Made by a program: the position numbers and the translations under genes. This document shows, in pieces, positions 6,940-15,130 of a stretch of DNA of 64,000 bases. The DNA is from Tuberibacillus sp. Marseille-P3662 (GTDB lineage Bacteria; Bacillota; Bacilli; Bacillales; Sporolactobacillaceae), in contig NZ_FXBS01000003.1 in the NCBI RefSeq assembly GCF_900178005.1, forward strand, positions 62,001 through 126,000, read 5' to 3'. Each line of letters starts with the position of its first letter. The stretch's first letter is position 1. The notes beneath the pieces were generated by a model. It ran no database searches. It was not told the origin of the DNA and saw nothing but the letters and a program-made list of their open reading frames with translations.

Positions 6940-8124
6940 ATGAAAGATGTTTACATTTTGGATGGGGCAAGAACCCCTTTTGGCAGTTTTGGAAAATCAT
7001 TACGGAAGGTTTCTGCAACAGAAATGGGACGCCTCACCGCTGTCGAGGCCATGAAAAGGTCATCTGTAGAACCGGAGGAAGTTGATCAGGTTATTTACGG
7101 AAATGTCATTCATTCCAGTACAAACGCTGCATATATATCGAGGCATATTGCTCTTCATGCTGGTGTGGCACAAAAAACGCCTGCTTTAACAGTTAACAGA
7201 CTTTGTGGATCCGGGCTTCAGGCAGTTGTCTCGGCTGCACAAAGCATACGGCTCAATGAGGGTCATACTGCGCTTGTTGGGGGCGCAGAAAATATGTCGA
7301 TGGCACCGCATTCTGATTTCACAAGCCGTTTCGCCGGTGTTAAGTTAGGAAACTTAAGATTGGAAGACATGCTGCAAAGTGCTCTAACGGATGAGTACAA
7401 TGGATGTGGGATGGGTGTTACAGCTGAAAACCTTTCAGATAAATATGGCCTAACACGCGAAGGGCAAGATAAATATGCCTATACCAGTCACCAACGTGCA
7501 TCTCGTGCCATTGAATCCGGACGTTTCTCCGAAGAAATCGTTCCGGTCGAAATCAAAACACGAAAAGGTGTTCAGGTATTTGACCAGGATGAACATGTAA
7601 AAAAGGACACAACGCAGGAAGCGCTGGCTGCACTGAAGCCAACCTTCAAAATAGAAGGCTCTGTCACAGCTGGAAATGCGAGCGGAATTAATGATGGTGC
7701 TGCTTCCCTAATGATTGCAAGTGAAGACTATATCCAATCCGGATCGCAAAAGCCGCTTGCCAAAATTCTCTCCTGGGGAGTTGCCGGGGTGGATCCTACT
7801 ATCATGGGGATTGGTCCTGCCCCATCTTCGAAAATTGCATTGGAACGTGCCGGGCTCGGAATAGAGGACATGGACCTTGTCGAGATTAATGAGGCATTTG
7901 CTGCACAATATCTCGCAGTTGAGAAAGAACTTGGTTTAAATCGTGATATTACAAATGTAAATGGTGGAGCAATTGCACTTGGCCATCCAGTTGGAGCAAG
8001 CGGATCAAGAATTCTTATGACACTTGCTTATGAATTGAAAAGACGCGGACTGCGTTATGGGCTAGCCAGCCTTTGCATCGGTGGCGGTCAAGGGATTGCG
8101 ATGGTTATTGAAAATCAATTGTGA
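6940..8124 (+). CDS. Acetyl-CoA C-acyltransferase (thiolase)
   Basis: The 394-residue protein starts at ATG 6940 after AGAGGAGAG; an in-frame ATG at 6901 lacks a ribosome-binding site. It has all thiolase signatures: NRLCGSGLQAV with acyl-accepting Cys89, NEAFAAQY, GGAIALGHPVGASGSR with the catalytic histidine, and CIGGGQG with the second cysteine near the C-terminus. Degradative thiolases split acetoacetyl-CoA or other 3-ketoacyl-CoA into acetyl-CoA. As last gene of the operon it would finish breakdown of acetoacetate made by BKACE. All catalytic residues are present, in contrast with the two broken genes upstream. Confidence 0.93.
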   Translation: MKDVYILDGARTPFGSFGKSLRKVSATEMGRLTAVEAMKRSSVEPEEVDQVIYGNVIHSSTNAAYISRHIALHAGVAQKTPALTVNRLCGSGLQAVVSAAQSIRLNEGHTALVGGAENMSMAPHSDFTSRFAGVKLGNLRLEDMLQSALTDEYNGCGMGVTAENLSDKYGLTREGQDKYAYTSHQRASRAIESGRFSEEIVPVEIKTRKGVQVFDQDEHVKKDTTQEALAALKPTFKIEGSVTAGNASGINDGAASLMIASEDYIQSGSQKPLAKILSWGVAGVDPTIMGIGPAPSSKIALERAGLGIEDMDLVEINEAFAAQYLAVEKELGLNRDITNVNGGAIALGHPVGASGSRILMTLAYELKRRGLRYGLASLCIGGGQGIAMVIENQL

Positions 8125-8324
8125 AAGTGAAATCACGCGCGTTGATCAACAAGAATTAACCAAGCATAATGTTTAAAACTACTTGTTTCACCATCAATCC
8201 TCCTGTAAGGAAGAAAACTTGAAGGGAAATCAGTGAAAATGAAAAGTGCATAAAAAAAGTCCCCTTGGACGATAGAGAGTGTCATGCATGACCTCGAATT
8301 GAGTACCGAAGGAGGACTTCTACA
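8125..8324. other. Spacer between thiolase gene and IS110 remnant
   Basis: No gene is seen. The last part (GTCCCCTTGGAC and following) probably belongs to the left end of the IS110-type element, whose exact border I cannot fix. No clear transcription terminator follows the thiolase gene. Confidence 0.4.
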
Positions 8325-9480
8325 ATGGATTTTACACAAAATAATCGATTAGCGCAAATTAACGAACAGACATTAATTATCGGGGTTGATGTGGCGAAAC
8401 GCAAACACGTGGCCCGTGCGATAGATGATCGTGGTCGAGATCTTGTCAAACGGCTGGTATTCACCAATTCGCTGCAGGGATTCTTAAATCTTATTTGAAT
8501 GGGCTGAGACCTTGTTCGAAAAATGCGCCGCCCCAACATCATCGTTGGGATGGAACCAACGGGCCATTACTGGCTGAATTTAGCCTATCACTTAAAAGGC
8601 CAGGCGTTTCAAGTGGTTGTCGTCAACCCGATGAGGGTCAAGCGATCCAAAGAACTGGATGATGACTCACCAACGAAAAACGATACAAAAGGTACCAAAT
8701 TCATCGCCCAGGTCGTGCGTGATGGCCGTTATCATGAACCTACATTAACGGAGGATGTGTACGCTAATTACGGGAAAAAGGCTGCCCTTCATCTCTTGGA
8801 AAGAGGCTATATGCCAGAAGATATCCGTAAAACTTCGGAAGAAGATTTGCTTCTGGAAGTCAAAGAGGCTGCCAAACGCGGAGTGGGTATTAAACGCATA
8901 AAGGCCCTAAAACAGGCAGCTGAAGACAGTATTGGCCTCACAGTGGGATTACGCATGGCACGTCAGGAAATTCGCTATTTGATTGACCAGTATAAGGCTC
9001 TTGAAGAACGTCTAATCGCTCTTGAATCACAACTCGAAGCAATCATTCTCCACGTTCCGGGGTCCGATCAAATGATGGCAATTAAAGGCGTAAGTGCCAT
9101 GACTGTGGCCCAATAATCCGTTAACAGGCAAACAATCGTTTATTGCGTTAAGCAGAAAACTCATCAAAATCTTTTATGTATTAGGTACACGAAAGTGTAC
9201 GTTCAGTAAAGAACGCATGCTTCGTGATATCCCAATGATTTCGACGTTACAGGAAGCCGCTTAACAAGACGTACAGACATCGTTTTGAAACATCTTTTGT
9301 ACAATTGAAACACGGAGAAGCCGGTCGTTATTTCATCCATTAGGGCATAGCCCCGCCAAAGGAGCATTTCCGGCATCCATTATGGTTAGGTCGAACGAAG
9401 GAATTTGCGCGCATAGACGCCGAGAGACATGGGATGGTCCACCGCCATGTAAAACGAGGTGATCCAAGGTGCGATGATAA
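8240..9480 (+). mobile_element. Degenerate IS110-family element
   Basis: The stretch contains a broken IS110-type transposase gene followed by about 200 bases of the untranslated tail that such elements carry. No terminal inverted repeats are evident, as expected for IS110. Borders are approximate. It marks the right side of the catabolic island, as the ISL3 remnant marks the left. Confidence 0.6.
8325..9264 (+). pseudogene. IS110-family transposase, multiply disrupted
   Basis: ATG 8325 follows AGGAGG and starts a frame with IIGVDVAKRKHVARA, the first acidic motif of the DEDD transposase/recombinase domain. Two in-frame stops near 8496-8508 interrupt it; reading EWAETLFEK in a neighbouring frame shows compensating indels. 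The frame recovers at MRRPNIIVGMEPTGHYW and runs to TAA 9114 just after KGVSAMTVAQ. The C-terminal end (RKLIKIFYVLGTRK, MLRDIPMISTL) appears in another frame up to 9264, after an internal deletion of part of the Transposase_20 domain. The gene is inactive. Confidence 0.85.
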
Positions 9481-9668
9481 GTCTAAATTATCCATTTAAT
9501 GGTATTTTCCATTAAGGCTTATTCAGTCTCATGCCCGAGTTCCATATATATTATTAATAGGAAATAATAGGGCCACAAACAACTGTGGACTTTGATTGAT
9601 CAAAAAGAAATATGGAGAAAAACGGCGAAATTCTAAGAAAACCTTAATTTAAAGAGGGAGGAATAAGG
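9265..9668. other. Intergenic region, IS tail plus unassigned sequence
   Basis: Up to about 9480 this looks like the IS110 untranslated tail. From 9480 to 9650 the sequence is AT-rich and I see no gene, only a possible small hairpin around AATGGTATTTTCCATT at 9499-9514. A ribosome-binding site GAGGGAGGA follows at about 9654 for the fragment below. Confidence 0.4.
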
Positions 9669-9848
9669 TTGTCCTTACAAGTAGGAGATAGGATTACATT
9701 TGAACGGACTTTTACAGCAGAAGATGTAAAATTATTCACTAAGGTTTCCAGTGATGAAGGGAGTCACCATATGACCCCGGATGAACAGGGAAAACTCGTC
9801 GTTCGGGGGTTATTAAAAGCAACTCTGCCAACAAAAGAGTCATATTAA
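9669..9848 (+). pseudogene. MaoC-like hotdog-fold protein, N-terminal fragment
   Basis: A TTG after GAGGGAGGAATAAGG opens a 59-residue frame: LQVGDRITFERTFT, EDVKLFTKVSSDEGSHHM, PDEQGKLVVRGLLKATLPTK, then ESY and stop. The pattern is the N-terminal half of a MaoC/hotdog dehydratase or thioesterase-like protein of about 120-140 residues. In such proteins the strand after TLPTK continues with the glycine-rich part of the fold. The C-terminal half is missing, so it is probably truncated by the rearrangements seen around it. The intact protein would act on acyl-CoA or acyl-ACP thioesters. Family assignment is from motif memory. Confidence 0.6.
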
Positions 9849-9893
9849 GATATCTTAATGTGAAAGGTGAGAGATTGTTTAATTATGTTACGC

Positions 9894-10622
9894 CTAGAAA
9901 TTAACGTCTTCTAAGGCCTTAGAAATCTCCAACAAAGCACGTCTACGGTGTGATTGCATCGCGAGTCTCGCTGCTTCTCCGTTTTGTGCTTCCATGCAAG
10001 CTATAATCGCTTGATGTTCGGTGACAGAGCGATATGGAACGGGTCTATCATTAATTGTATACAGTCTCGCCCGATAAAGTTGGTCAGAATGAATATCAAT
10101 AATATTAGTTAAGCGGATATTATTAGCATACTTAATAATATCTGCATGAAATTGATCATCTAATAATGACCATTTATACAGGTTATTCTCGCTTAAACAC
10201 TCTTTTTGTTGCACAATAAGCTCTTTTAAATGTTGCAGTTCATCTTCCGTTATTTTATTTGTTGCTAACTCAACTGCTAGACCATCTAAACTCTCCGTGA
10301 CTTCATAAATTTCCTTCAGGTCATCTTCCTTAATTGGATTAATAATAAACCCTCGTCTTGGCACTAATGTAATCATTCCTTCAGTCTGTAAACGAACTAA
10401 CGCCTCTCTCATCGGGGTTCGACTCATTCCTAACATTTCCGCTATTTCGCGTTCTAAAAATGTTTTTCCAGGAGCAAGCTTTAAGTTCTTAATGGCAGTT
10501 CGAATAATTTGATAGGCTCGTTGTGGTAATCGAGTTTCTTCAATATAATGCATAATTTCCAATAAATCTTCTTTTAAATAATTGGAACTGCTCTCTGAAT
10601 TAATCTGATTTTTGCTTGACAT
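9894..10622 (-). CDS. GntR-family regulator, FadR/FCD subfamily
   Basis: The 242-residue protein has a GntR winged helix at about residues 33-100 (QRAYQIIRTAIKNLKLAPG, LEREIAEMLGMSRTPMREAL, GMITLVPRRGFII) and an all-helical FCD ligand domain after it, with the metal/ligand positions D-x-x-x-H (DDQFHADI) and two later histidines (TEHQAI, QSHRR). FCD regulators usually bind carboxylic acids. It lies next to the dehydrogenase gene on the same strand, and GTATACATTA motifs occur before this gene and twice before the dehydrogenase/transporter pair. It is the likely local regulator, probably a repressor released by the substrate. Confidence 0.9.
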   Translation of the reverse strand: MSSKNQINSESSSNYLKEDLLEIMHYIEETRLPQRAYQIIRTAIKNLKLAPGKTFLEREIAEMLGMSRTPMREALVRLQTEGMITLVPRRGFIINPIKEDDLKEIYEVTESLDGLAVELATNKITEDELQHLKELIVQQKECLSENNLYKWSLLDDQFHADIIKYANNIRLTNIIDIHSDQLYRARLYTINDRPVPYRSVTEHQAIIACMEAQNGEAARLAMQSHRRRALLEISKALEDVNF

Positions 10623-10955
10623 AAAAAAAGAACCTCCATTTGCTCTATAAAACCTTTATAATGTATACCCTCCCTTGGTTAAGCATCCTATCGTAAACGC
10701 TACAGCCTTTAAACTGCAAATATGGTGATGATGGCCAAAGTATAGATAAGATTGAAAAATCTCTTAAGGGGTTTCTCTGGTTATTGTATAATAGACATCC
10801 TTCTTGGTAGGTAGTTATCTTTATAATACCAGAAAGATGTCTATTTAAAAATGTCTTCAAAGCCTCATTCATGCTATTTAAAACTTCTATGGCTAATAGT
10901 TTATATCTTGTTTTACTGTTAATTTTGACTGTATGAAAAATAAATTCCAAGAATA
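10623..10955. other. Intergenic region between gntR and dehydrogenase genes
   Basis: This 333-base stretch holds the gntR upstream region, including an operator-like GTATACATTA on the minus strand at 10659-10668. A 101-codon minus-strand open frame fills most of the rest, but it has no recognisable domain, no good ribosome-binding site and an odd composition. I see no convincing gene. Confidence 0.45.
10659..10668 (-). promoter_or_regulatory. Operator-like site upstream of gntR (GTATACATTA)
   Basis: The ten bases are identical to the core of the two sites at 12092-12110 and (nine of ten) 12164-12182. GTATAC is the typical core of GntR-FCD operators. Its place some 40 bases before the gntR start suggests autoregulation. 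Confidence 0.45.
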
Positions 10956-12053
10956 TTAAGCTTTTTCATAAACATTTGATAGCTGTTCTAAAATAGAGTC
11001 TGTCATTTCTTTCGTTGAAGTACTTCCGCCTATATCTGCTGTTAAAAATCCCGATTTGGTTGCATCTTTAATGGCTTGATTAACAAAGGCTGCCTCTTCC
11101 TTTAAGCCTAGGTGGTCTAACATCAAAGCAGCACTTCCAATAGCACCGATTGGATTGGCTATGCCCTTTCCAGCAATATCTGGAGCGGAACCATGAACAG
11201 CCTCGAACATACTTGGAAATCTCCGATCTGGATTTAAATTTGCACTTGCCGCAATTCCCAAGCTTCCTGCTAATGCACTTCCGAGATCTGATAAAATATC
11301 TGCTAATAGGTTTGATGCAACAACTACTTCTAATTCTTCCGGATGCAGAACAAAATTAGCTGCCATGGCATCGACAAGCCACTGATCTGTTTCTACATCG
11401 GGATATTCCTTGCTGACTCGAGCGAATACTTCATCCCAAAGCACCATACCATATTGCTGGGCGTTGCTTTTTGTTACACTTGTTACTTTTTTTCTCTCCC
11501 TTTTTCGAGCTGTTTCAAACGCGTATCGTATAACACGTTCACATCCTTCTTCCGTAAATAAGGAAGATTGAACTGCAACCTCTTTTCCCGCACCCCTGCC
11601 TGTAAAGTTTCGTCCGCCGATACCGGAATATTCACCCTCCGTGTTTTCACGTATTAACACCCAATTTAATTTATCTTTTTCAGGGTGATTAAGCTTGCTC
11701 TCTACGCCTGGTAAAAACTCTACAGGACGAATATTAGCCCATTGATCAAAGCTTTGACAAATAGCTATTCTCAACCCCCATAGACTGATATGATCGGGAA
11801 CACCTGGAAAGCCGACTGCTCCGAAATAAATGGCATCATGATCTTTTATTTGATCTAACCCATCATTTGCCATCATCTTTCCATTTTTTAAATAATACTC
11901 GCAACCCCAAGGAAAGTAATCGGTTTCAAAAGTGAATTTACCATTGGAATGTGCGGATAGAAATTCTAACACACGAATACCCTCATCAATCACTTCTTTT
12001 CCAATCCCATCACCTGGTATAACTGCAAGTTTAAAGTGCTGTGTATTTGTCAT
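10956..12053 (-). CDS. Tartrate/D-malate dehydrogenase (isocitrate/isopropylmalate dehydrogenase family)
   Basis: The 365-residue protein has the beta-decarboxylating dehydrogenase fold: IPGDGIGKEV at the N-terminus, GAVGFPGVPDHISLWGLR and WANIRPV substrate-loop segments, RENTEGEYSG, the catalytic lysine region (TSVTKSNAQ), and D-residues for metal in VDAMAA and NLLADILSDLG. The PDHISLWGLRIAICQ segment is typical of the tartrate dehydrogenase/D-malate dehydrogenase branch (TtuC, DmlA, B. subtilis YcsA) rather than LeuB or Icd. It would oxidise and decarboxylate D-malate or tartrate with NAD and a divalent metal in the cytoplasm. The divergent carboxylate transporter supports that role. RBS GGAGGAGGA precedes the ATG. 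Confidence 0.9.
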   Translation of the reverse strand: MTNTQHFKLAVIPGDGIGKEVIDEGIRVLEFLSAHSNGKFTFETDYFPWGCEYYLKNGKMMANDGLDQIKDHDAIYFGAVGFPGVPDHISLWGLRIAICQSFDQWANIRPVEFLPGVESKLNHPEKDKLNWVLIRENTEGEYSGIGGRNFTGRGAGKEVAVQSSLFTEEGCERVIRYAFETARKRERKKVTSVTKSNAQQYGMVLWDEVFARVSKEYPDVETDQWLVDAMAANFVLHPEELEVVVASNLLADILSDLGSALAGSLGIAASANLNPDRRFPSMFEAVHGSAPDIAGKGIANPIGAIGSAALMLDHLGLKEEAAFVNQAIKDATKSGFLTADIGGSTSTKEMTDSILEQLSNVYEKA

Positions 12054-12091
12054 TCATTATCCTCCTCCTGTTTAATTTAATTATATTATCA

Positions 12092-12110
12092 ATAACGTAT
12101 ACATTAATGT
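12092..12110. promoter_or_regulatory. GntR operator-like site 1
   Basis: ATAACGTATACATTAATGT lies about 40 bases before the dehydrogenase start. It is repeated with a single difference 72 bases away. It includes the palindromes GTATAC and ACATTAATGT. It is probably bound by the neighbouring FCD regulator. Confidence 0.6.
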
Positions 12111-12163
12111 CAAGTATTAGTCTTTAATTCCTTAAATTCATTTTATTTTTAATCATATTTGAC

Positions 12164-12182
12164 ATAACGTATACATTGATGT
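12164..12182. promoter_or_regulatory. GntR operator-like site 2, within the transporter promoter
   Basis: ATAACGTATACATTGATGT matches site 1 at 18 of 19 bases. It fills the region right after a TTGACA (12159-12164) and before TAGTAT/TATAAT (12182-12190), so a bound repressor would cover the promoter of the transporter gene. The -35 to TATAAT distance is 20 bp; TAGTAT gives 17 bp. Confidence 0.6.
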
Positions 12183-12195
12183 AGTATAATTCTCA

Positions 12196-12211
12196 TTAAA
12201 AGCGCTTTCAA
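12196..12211 (+). promoter_or_regulatory. cre-like CcpA site
   Basis: TTAAAAGCGCTTTCAA matches the cre consensus WTGNAANCGNWNNCWW with one mismatch and contains the perfect palindrome AAAGCGCTTT. It lies just downstream of the predicted transcription start of the transporter gene, a roadblock position. Confidence 0.6.
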
Positions 12212-12402
12212 TATGGACTGTCGTTATTGGTGATATGACTTCTCTTAATTATTCCGGTCAATTTAGAGAAAGGTGATTCGCGAGGGTTTGAAAAGGTCGG
12301 ACACAACGATTGATTATTAAATAAGTTAATTCTATCTTTGAAAATTAGATCAATAAAATGAAAGGGTTTTCCCCATATTTTGAAAGGAGAGGTGCTGTTT
12401 TT

Positions 12403-13674
12403 ATGAGTTCTGAAATGATCACTTTAATTTTTCTATTATTCGCCATTGTTATGTTTGCGTGGGAGAAAATACCATTGGCGGTCACAGCAATGATTGTTGC
12501 AATTGGACTTACATTAACCGGTGTTTTAGAACCTTCAGAGGCTTTTGCTGGTTTTGTAGATGGAAATGTTCTTCTTTTTATGGCTATGTTTATTGTTGGT
12601 GCAGCATTTTTTGATACTGGAATGGCTCAGAAAGTAGGTGGATTTGTTACCAAATTTGCGAAAACAGAAAGACAGTTAATCGTTGCTGTAATGATTATTA
12701 CGGGTTTAATGTCCGGGCTTCTTTCTAATACGGGGACTGCAGCGGTTTTAATACCAGTGGTTATTGGATTAGCTGTTAGATCTGGATTTGCACGTACTAG
12801 ATTACTTTTACCGTTAGTGTTAGCAGCTGCAATGGGGGGAAACCTTAGTCTAATTGGCGCTCCGGGTAATCTAATAGCTCAGTCTGCACTTAATAATATT
12901 GGTGAAAGTTTTGGATTTTTCGAATATGCAAAAGTGGGTATACCTATACTGGTTATTGGTATTTTATATTTTAGTTTATATGGGTATAAGTTTCTTCCAA
13001 ATAGGAAAGATGATTCTTCAGACACGGACTCTGTGTTTAATCAGACAATTGATTATTCGAGTGTACCAAGATGGAAACAAATTCTGGCAGTGCTCGTACT
13101 TGTGCTAACCGTTCTTGCGATGGTATTTGAAGAACAAATTGGAGTAGAGCTACATGTTTCCGCATGGGCAGGGGCACTGATTTTAGTTGCTACCGGTGTT
13201 ATTTCAAATAAAAATGCAATAAAATCAATAGATATGAACACGATTCTTCTATTTGTAGGTTCACTCGCATTAGCTAAAGGAATAGAAGAATCTGGTGCAG
13301 GGGCGTTAATAGCAGATTGGTTAATCGGAACTTTGGGCAGTAATCCTTCACCATATATTTTATTATTTGTGATATTGACGCTCTCAGCATTAATGACAAA
13401 TTTCATGTCAAATACTGCAACAACAGCACTCCTGGTTCCAATAAGCTTGTCCATTGCCAATGGTATTGGGGCAGACCCAAGAGCGGTTCTTATGGCTACA
13501 GTCATTGGGGGTTCTTTAGCATTTGCAACACCAATTGGAATGCCGGCAAATACAATGGTTTATGGTTTAGGTGGTTTCAAGTTTACAGATTATGTGAAAG
13601 CGGGGGCACCTTTAGTTATCGTTTCAATAATAGTAGCAATGATTTTGTTACCTATTTTCTTCCCTTTTTACTAG
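12403..13674 (+). CDS. SLC13/DASS-type anion transporter
   Basis: The 423-residue protein starts at ATG 12403, eight or so bases after AAAGGAGAGG; the in-frame ATG at 12358 lacks such a site. It has about 11-12 hydrophobic segments in two similar halves, each with the family's hairpin and SNT motif: GLLSNTGTAAVLIPV in the first half and MTNFMSNTATTALLVPI in the second, plus GGNLSLIGAPGN and ATPIGMPANTMV. These are the sodium and carboxylate-binding SNT motifs of DASS transporters. It would import di- or tricarboxylates. Divergent placement from the tartrate/D-malate dehydrogenase gene and shared operators suggest D-malate or tartrate as substrate. Confidence 0.87.
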   Translation: MSSEMITLIFLLFAIVMFAWEKIPLAVTAMIVAIGLTLTGVLEPSEAFAGFVDGNVLLFMAMFIVGAAFFDTGMAQKVGGFVTKFAKTERQLIVAVMIITGLMSGLLSNTGTAAVLIPVVIGLAVRSGFARTRLLLPLVLAAAMGGNLSLIGAPGNLIAQSALNNIGESFGFFEYAKVGIPILVIGILYFSLYGYKFLPNRKDDSSDTDSVFNQTIDYSSVPRWKQILAVLVLVLTVLAMVFEEQIGVELHVSAWAGALILVATGVISNKNAIKSIDMNTILLFVGSLALAKGIEESGAGALIADWLIGTLGSNPSPYILLFVILTLSALMTNFMSNTATTALLVPISLSIANGIGADPRAVLMATVIGGSLAFATPIGMPANTMVYGLGGFKFTDYVKAGAPLVIVSIIVAMILLPIFFPFY

Positions 13675-13744
13675 ACATATCTCGTAGCGTTAGGATAAAT
13701 TAAGGCTTTGTTTAACATGTATTTATTTTGTGCTTAGTCTTTAA

Positions 13745-13778
13745 AATAAAGCGTTGGCCGAACGGCCAACGCTTTATT
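13745..13778 (+). terminator. Terminator after the transporter gene
   Basis: A perfect 15-bp stem (13745-13759 with 13764-13778) closes a GAAC loop. The stem ends in AATAAA/TTTATT, so the U-rich side lies inside the stem. It ends the transporter transcript. Confidence 0.85.
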
Positions 13779-14036
13779 GCTATTAATTTTAAATATAGTG
13801 ACAATCTAATTAAAGGGAAGTTTTTTTGAAGTTGATCTCTTGCTATAAAGTGCACGTTAACCGTTATAATAAAAATACCTTGAACATGAAACAGATGGTA
13901 ATTACCCCTTTAAATTAGTATGCCGTCTTCATATATGGAGAACCTGTGGCAAGAGGGGGATAGAATGGATCTCCTTACCATCATAGAGCCGACTGACAGC
14001 ATAAATTTCTAATTAGTATAAAAGGAGTGACAGTAA
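13779..14036. other. Upstream region of the SDR gene
   Basis: No gene is seen. TTGCTA at 13840-13845 and TATAAT at 13865-13870 are separated by 19 bp, the spacing typical of MerR-regulated promoters, but the spacer has no convincing dyad. AAATTAGTAT-like words occur near 13911 and 14009. A ribosome-binding site AAGGAG precedes the TTG start at 14037. Confidence 0.35.
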
Positions 14037-15020
14037 TTGAGTGAAAACATACGTCAAACACCTATTCATTCAGGCTTTGATGCTCATACAACTGCTGAGG
14101 AAGTCATTAAGGGTATAGATTTAACGGGCAAGGTTGCCATTGTCACTGGAGGATATTCAGGGATTGGTCTCGAAACGACCCGCGTTCTCGCAAATGCTGG
14201 GGCCACTGTTATTGTTCCTGTACGGACACTAGACAAAGGCCGTGAAGCGTTAAAAGATATCCCAAATGTAGAATTGGATACCATGGATTTAATGGACCCT
14301 GCCTCTATTGATGGGTTTGCTGAGCGATTTCTCGAAACCAACAGACCCCTCGATATACTCATTAATAGTGCAGGTGTGATGGCGCCACCTTTAAAACGTG
14401 ATGACCGCGGGTATGAATCGCAGTTTTCCACAAATCACCTTGGACACTTCCAACTGACAGCAAGACTATGGCCCGCATTAGAGCAAGGCAATGCAAGAGT
14501 TGTGGCCGTTTCCTCACGCGGACACCGGCTTGGCGGCGTCGATTTTGATGATCCAAACTTTGAACATAAAGCATATGACAAGTGGAAGGGTTATGCTCAG
14601 TCAAAAACAGCTAATATCTTATTTGCTTTGGAGTTAGACAAACGCGGGAAGGCGTATGGTGTCCGAGCTTTTTCCGTTCATCCGGGTCTCATTCCTGATA
14701 CGAGCCTTGGTCGAGACCTAACACGAGAAGAATTCGCTCCAAAGCCTGTCTTGGATGAGAACGGTGAACCTGTATCTAATGAACAACAAGCTATGGTCAA
14801 AACCATTGAACAAGGTGCAGCAACCAGTGTTTGGTGTGCTGTCAGTCCGCAGTTAAAGGGGTTGGGCGGTGTTTACTGTGAGGATGTTGACATTAGCAAA
14901 GCCGAGCCTGAGGATAGCTCAGAACCTGCAGGTGTACGGCCTTGGGCCATCAATCCTGAATTTGCAAGGCAGTTATGGACAATGAGCGAATCCTTAACTG
15001 GAACCCAATTTGACATCTAA
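14037..15020 (+). CDS. Short-chain dehydrogenase/reductase, retinol-dehydrogenase-like
   Basis: The 327-residue protein starts with TTG 14037 behind AAAAGGAGTGAC. It has a 30-residue leader, then the classical cofactor motif TGGYSGIG, an arginine after strand two (PVRTLDKG) suggesting NADP, NSAGVM, the serine in AVSSRGH and the catalytic YAQSK. A long C-terminal extension distinguishes it from FabG-type SDRs and resembles the WW-domain oxidoreductase/retinol dehydrogenase group, common in bacteria with unknown aldehyde or ketone substrates. It may be cotranscribed with the aldo/keto reductase 110 bases downstream, suggesting a carbonyl-detoxification pair. Confidence 0.85.
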   Translation: MSENIRQTPIHSGFDAHTTAEEVIKGIDLTGKVAIVTGGYSGIGLETTRVLANAGATVIVPVRTLDKGREALKDIPNVELDTMDLMDPASIDGFAERFLETNRPLDILINSAGVMAPPLKRDDRGYESQFSTNHLGHFQLTARLWPALEQGNARVVAVSSRGHRLGGVDFDDPNFEHKAYDKWKGYAQSKTANILFALELDKRGKAYGVRAFSVHPGLIPDTSLGRDLTREEFAPKPVLDENGEPVSNEQQAMVKTIEQGAATSVWCAVSPQLKGLGGVYCEDVDISKAEPEDSSEPAGVRPWAINPEFARQLWTMSESLTGTQFDI

Positions 15021-15130
15021 TTCTAAATGCAAAAAACATATAATTGGATAAAACAGCCTCGTTTCCTTATGCTTGTTATATGCTGTTAATTACCAATTGA
15101 AATAAACTTATATAAAGGATGGGTTAAAAG

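Noticed and set aside
10645-10950. Minus-strand 101-codon open frame between gntR and the dehydrogenase gene
   Set aside because: No recognisable family, no clear ribosome-binding site, and it overlaps the gntR upstream region; I treat it as chance.
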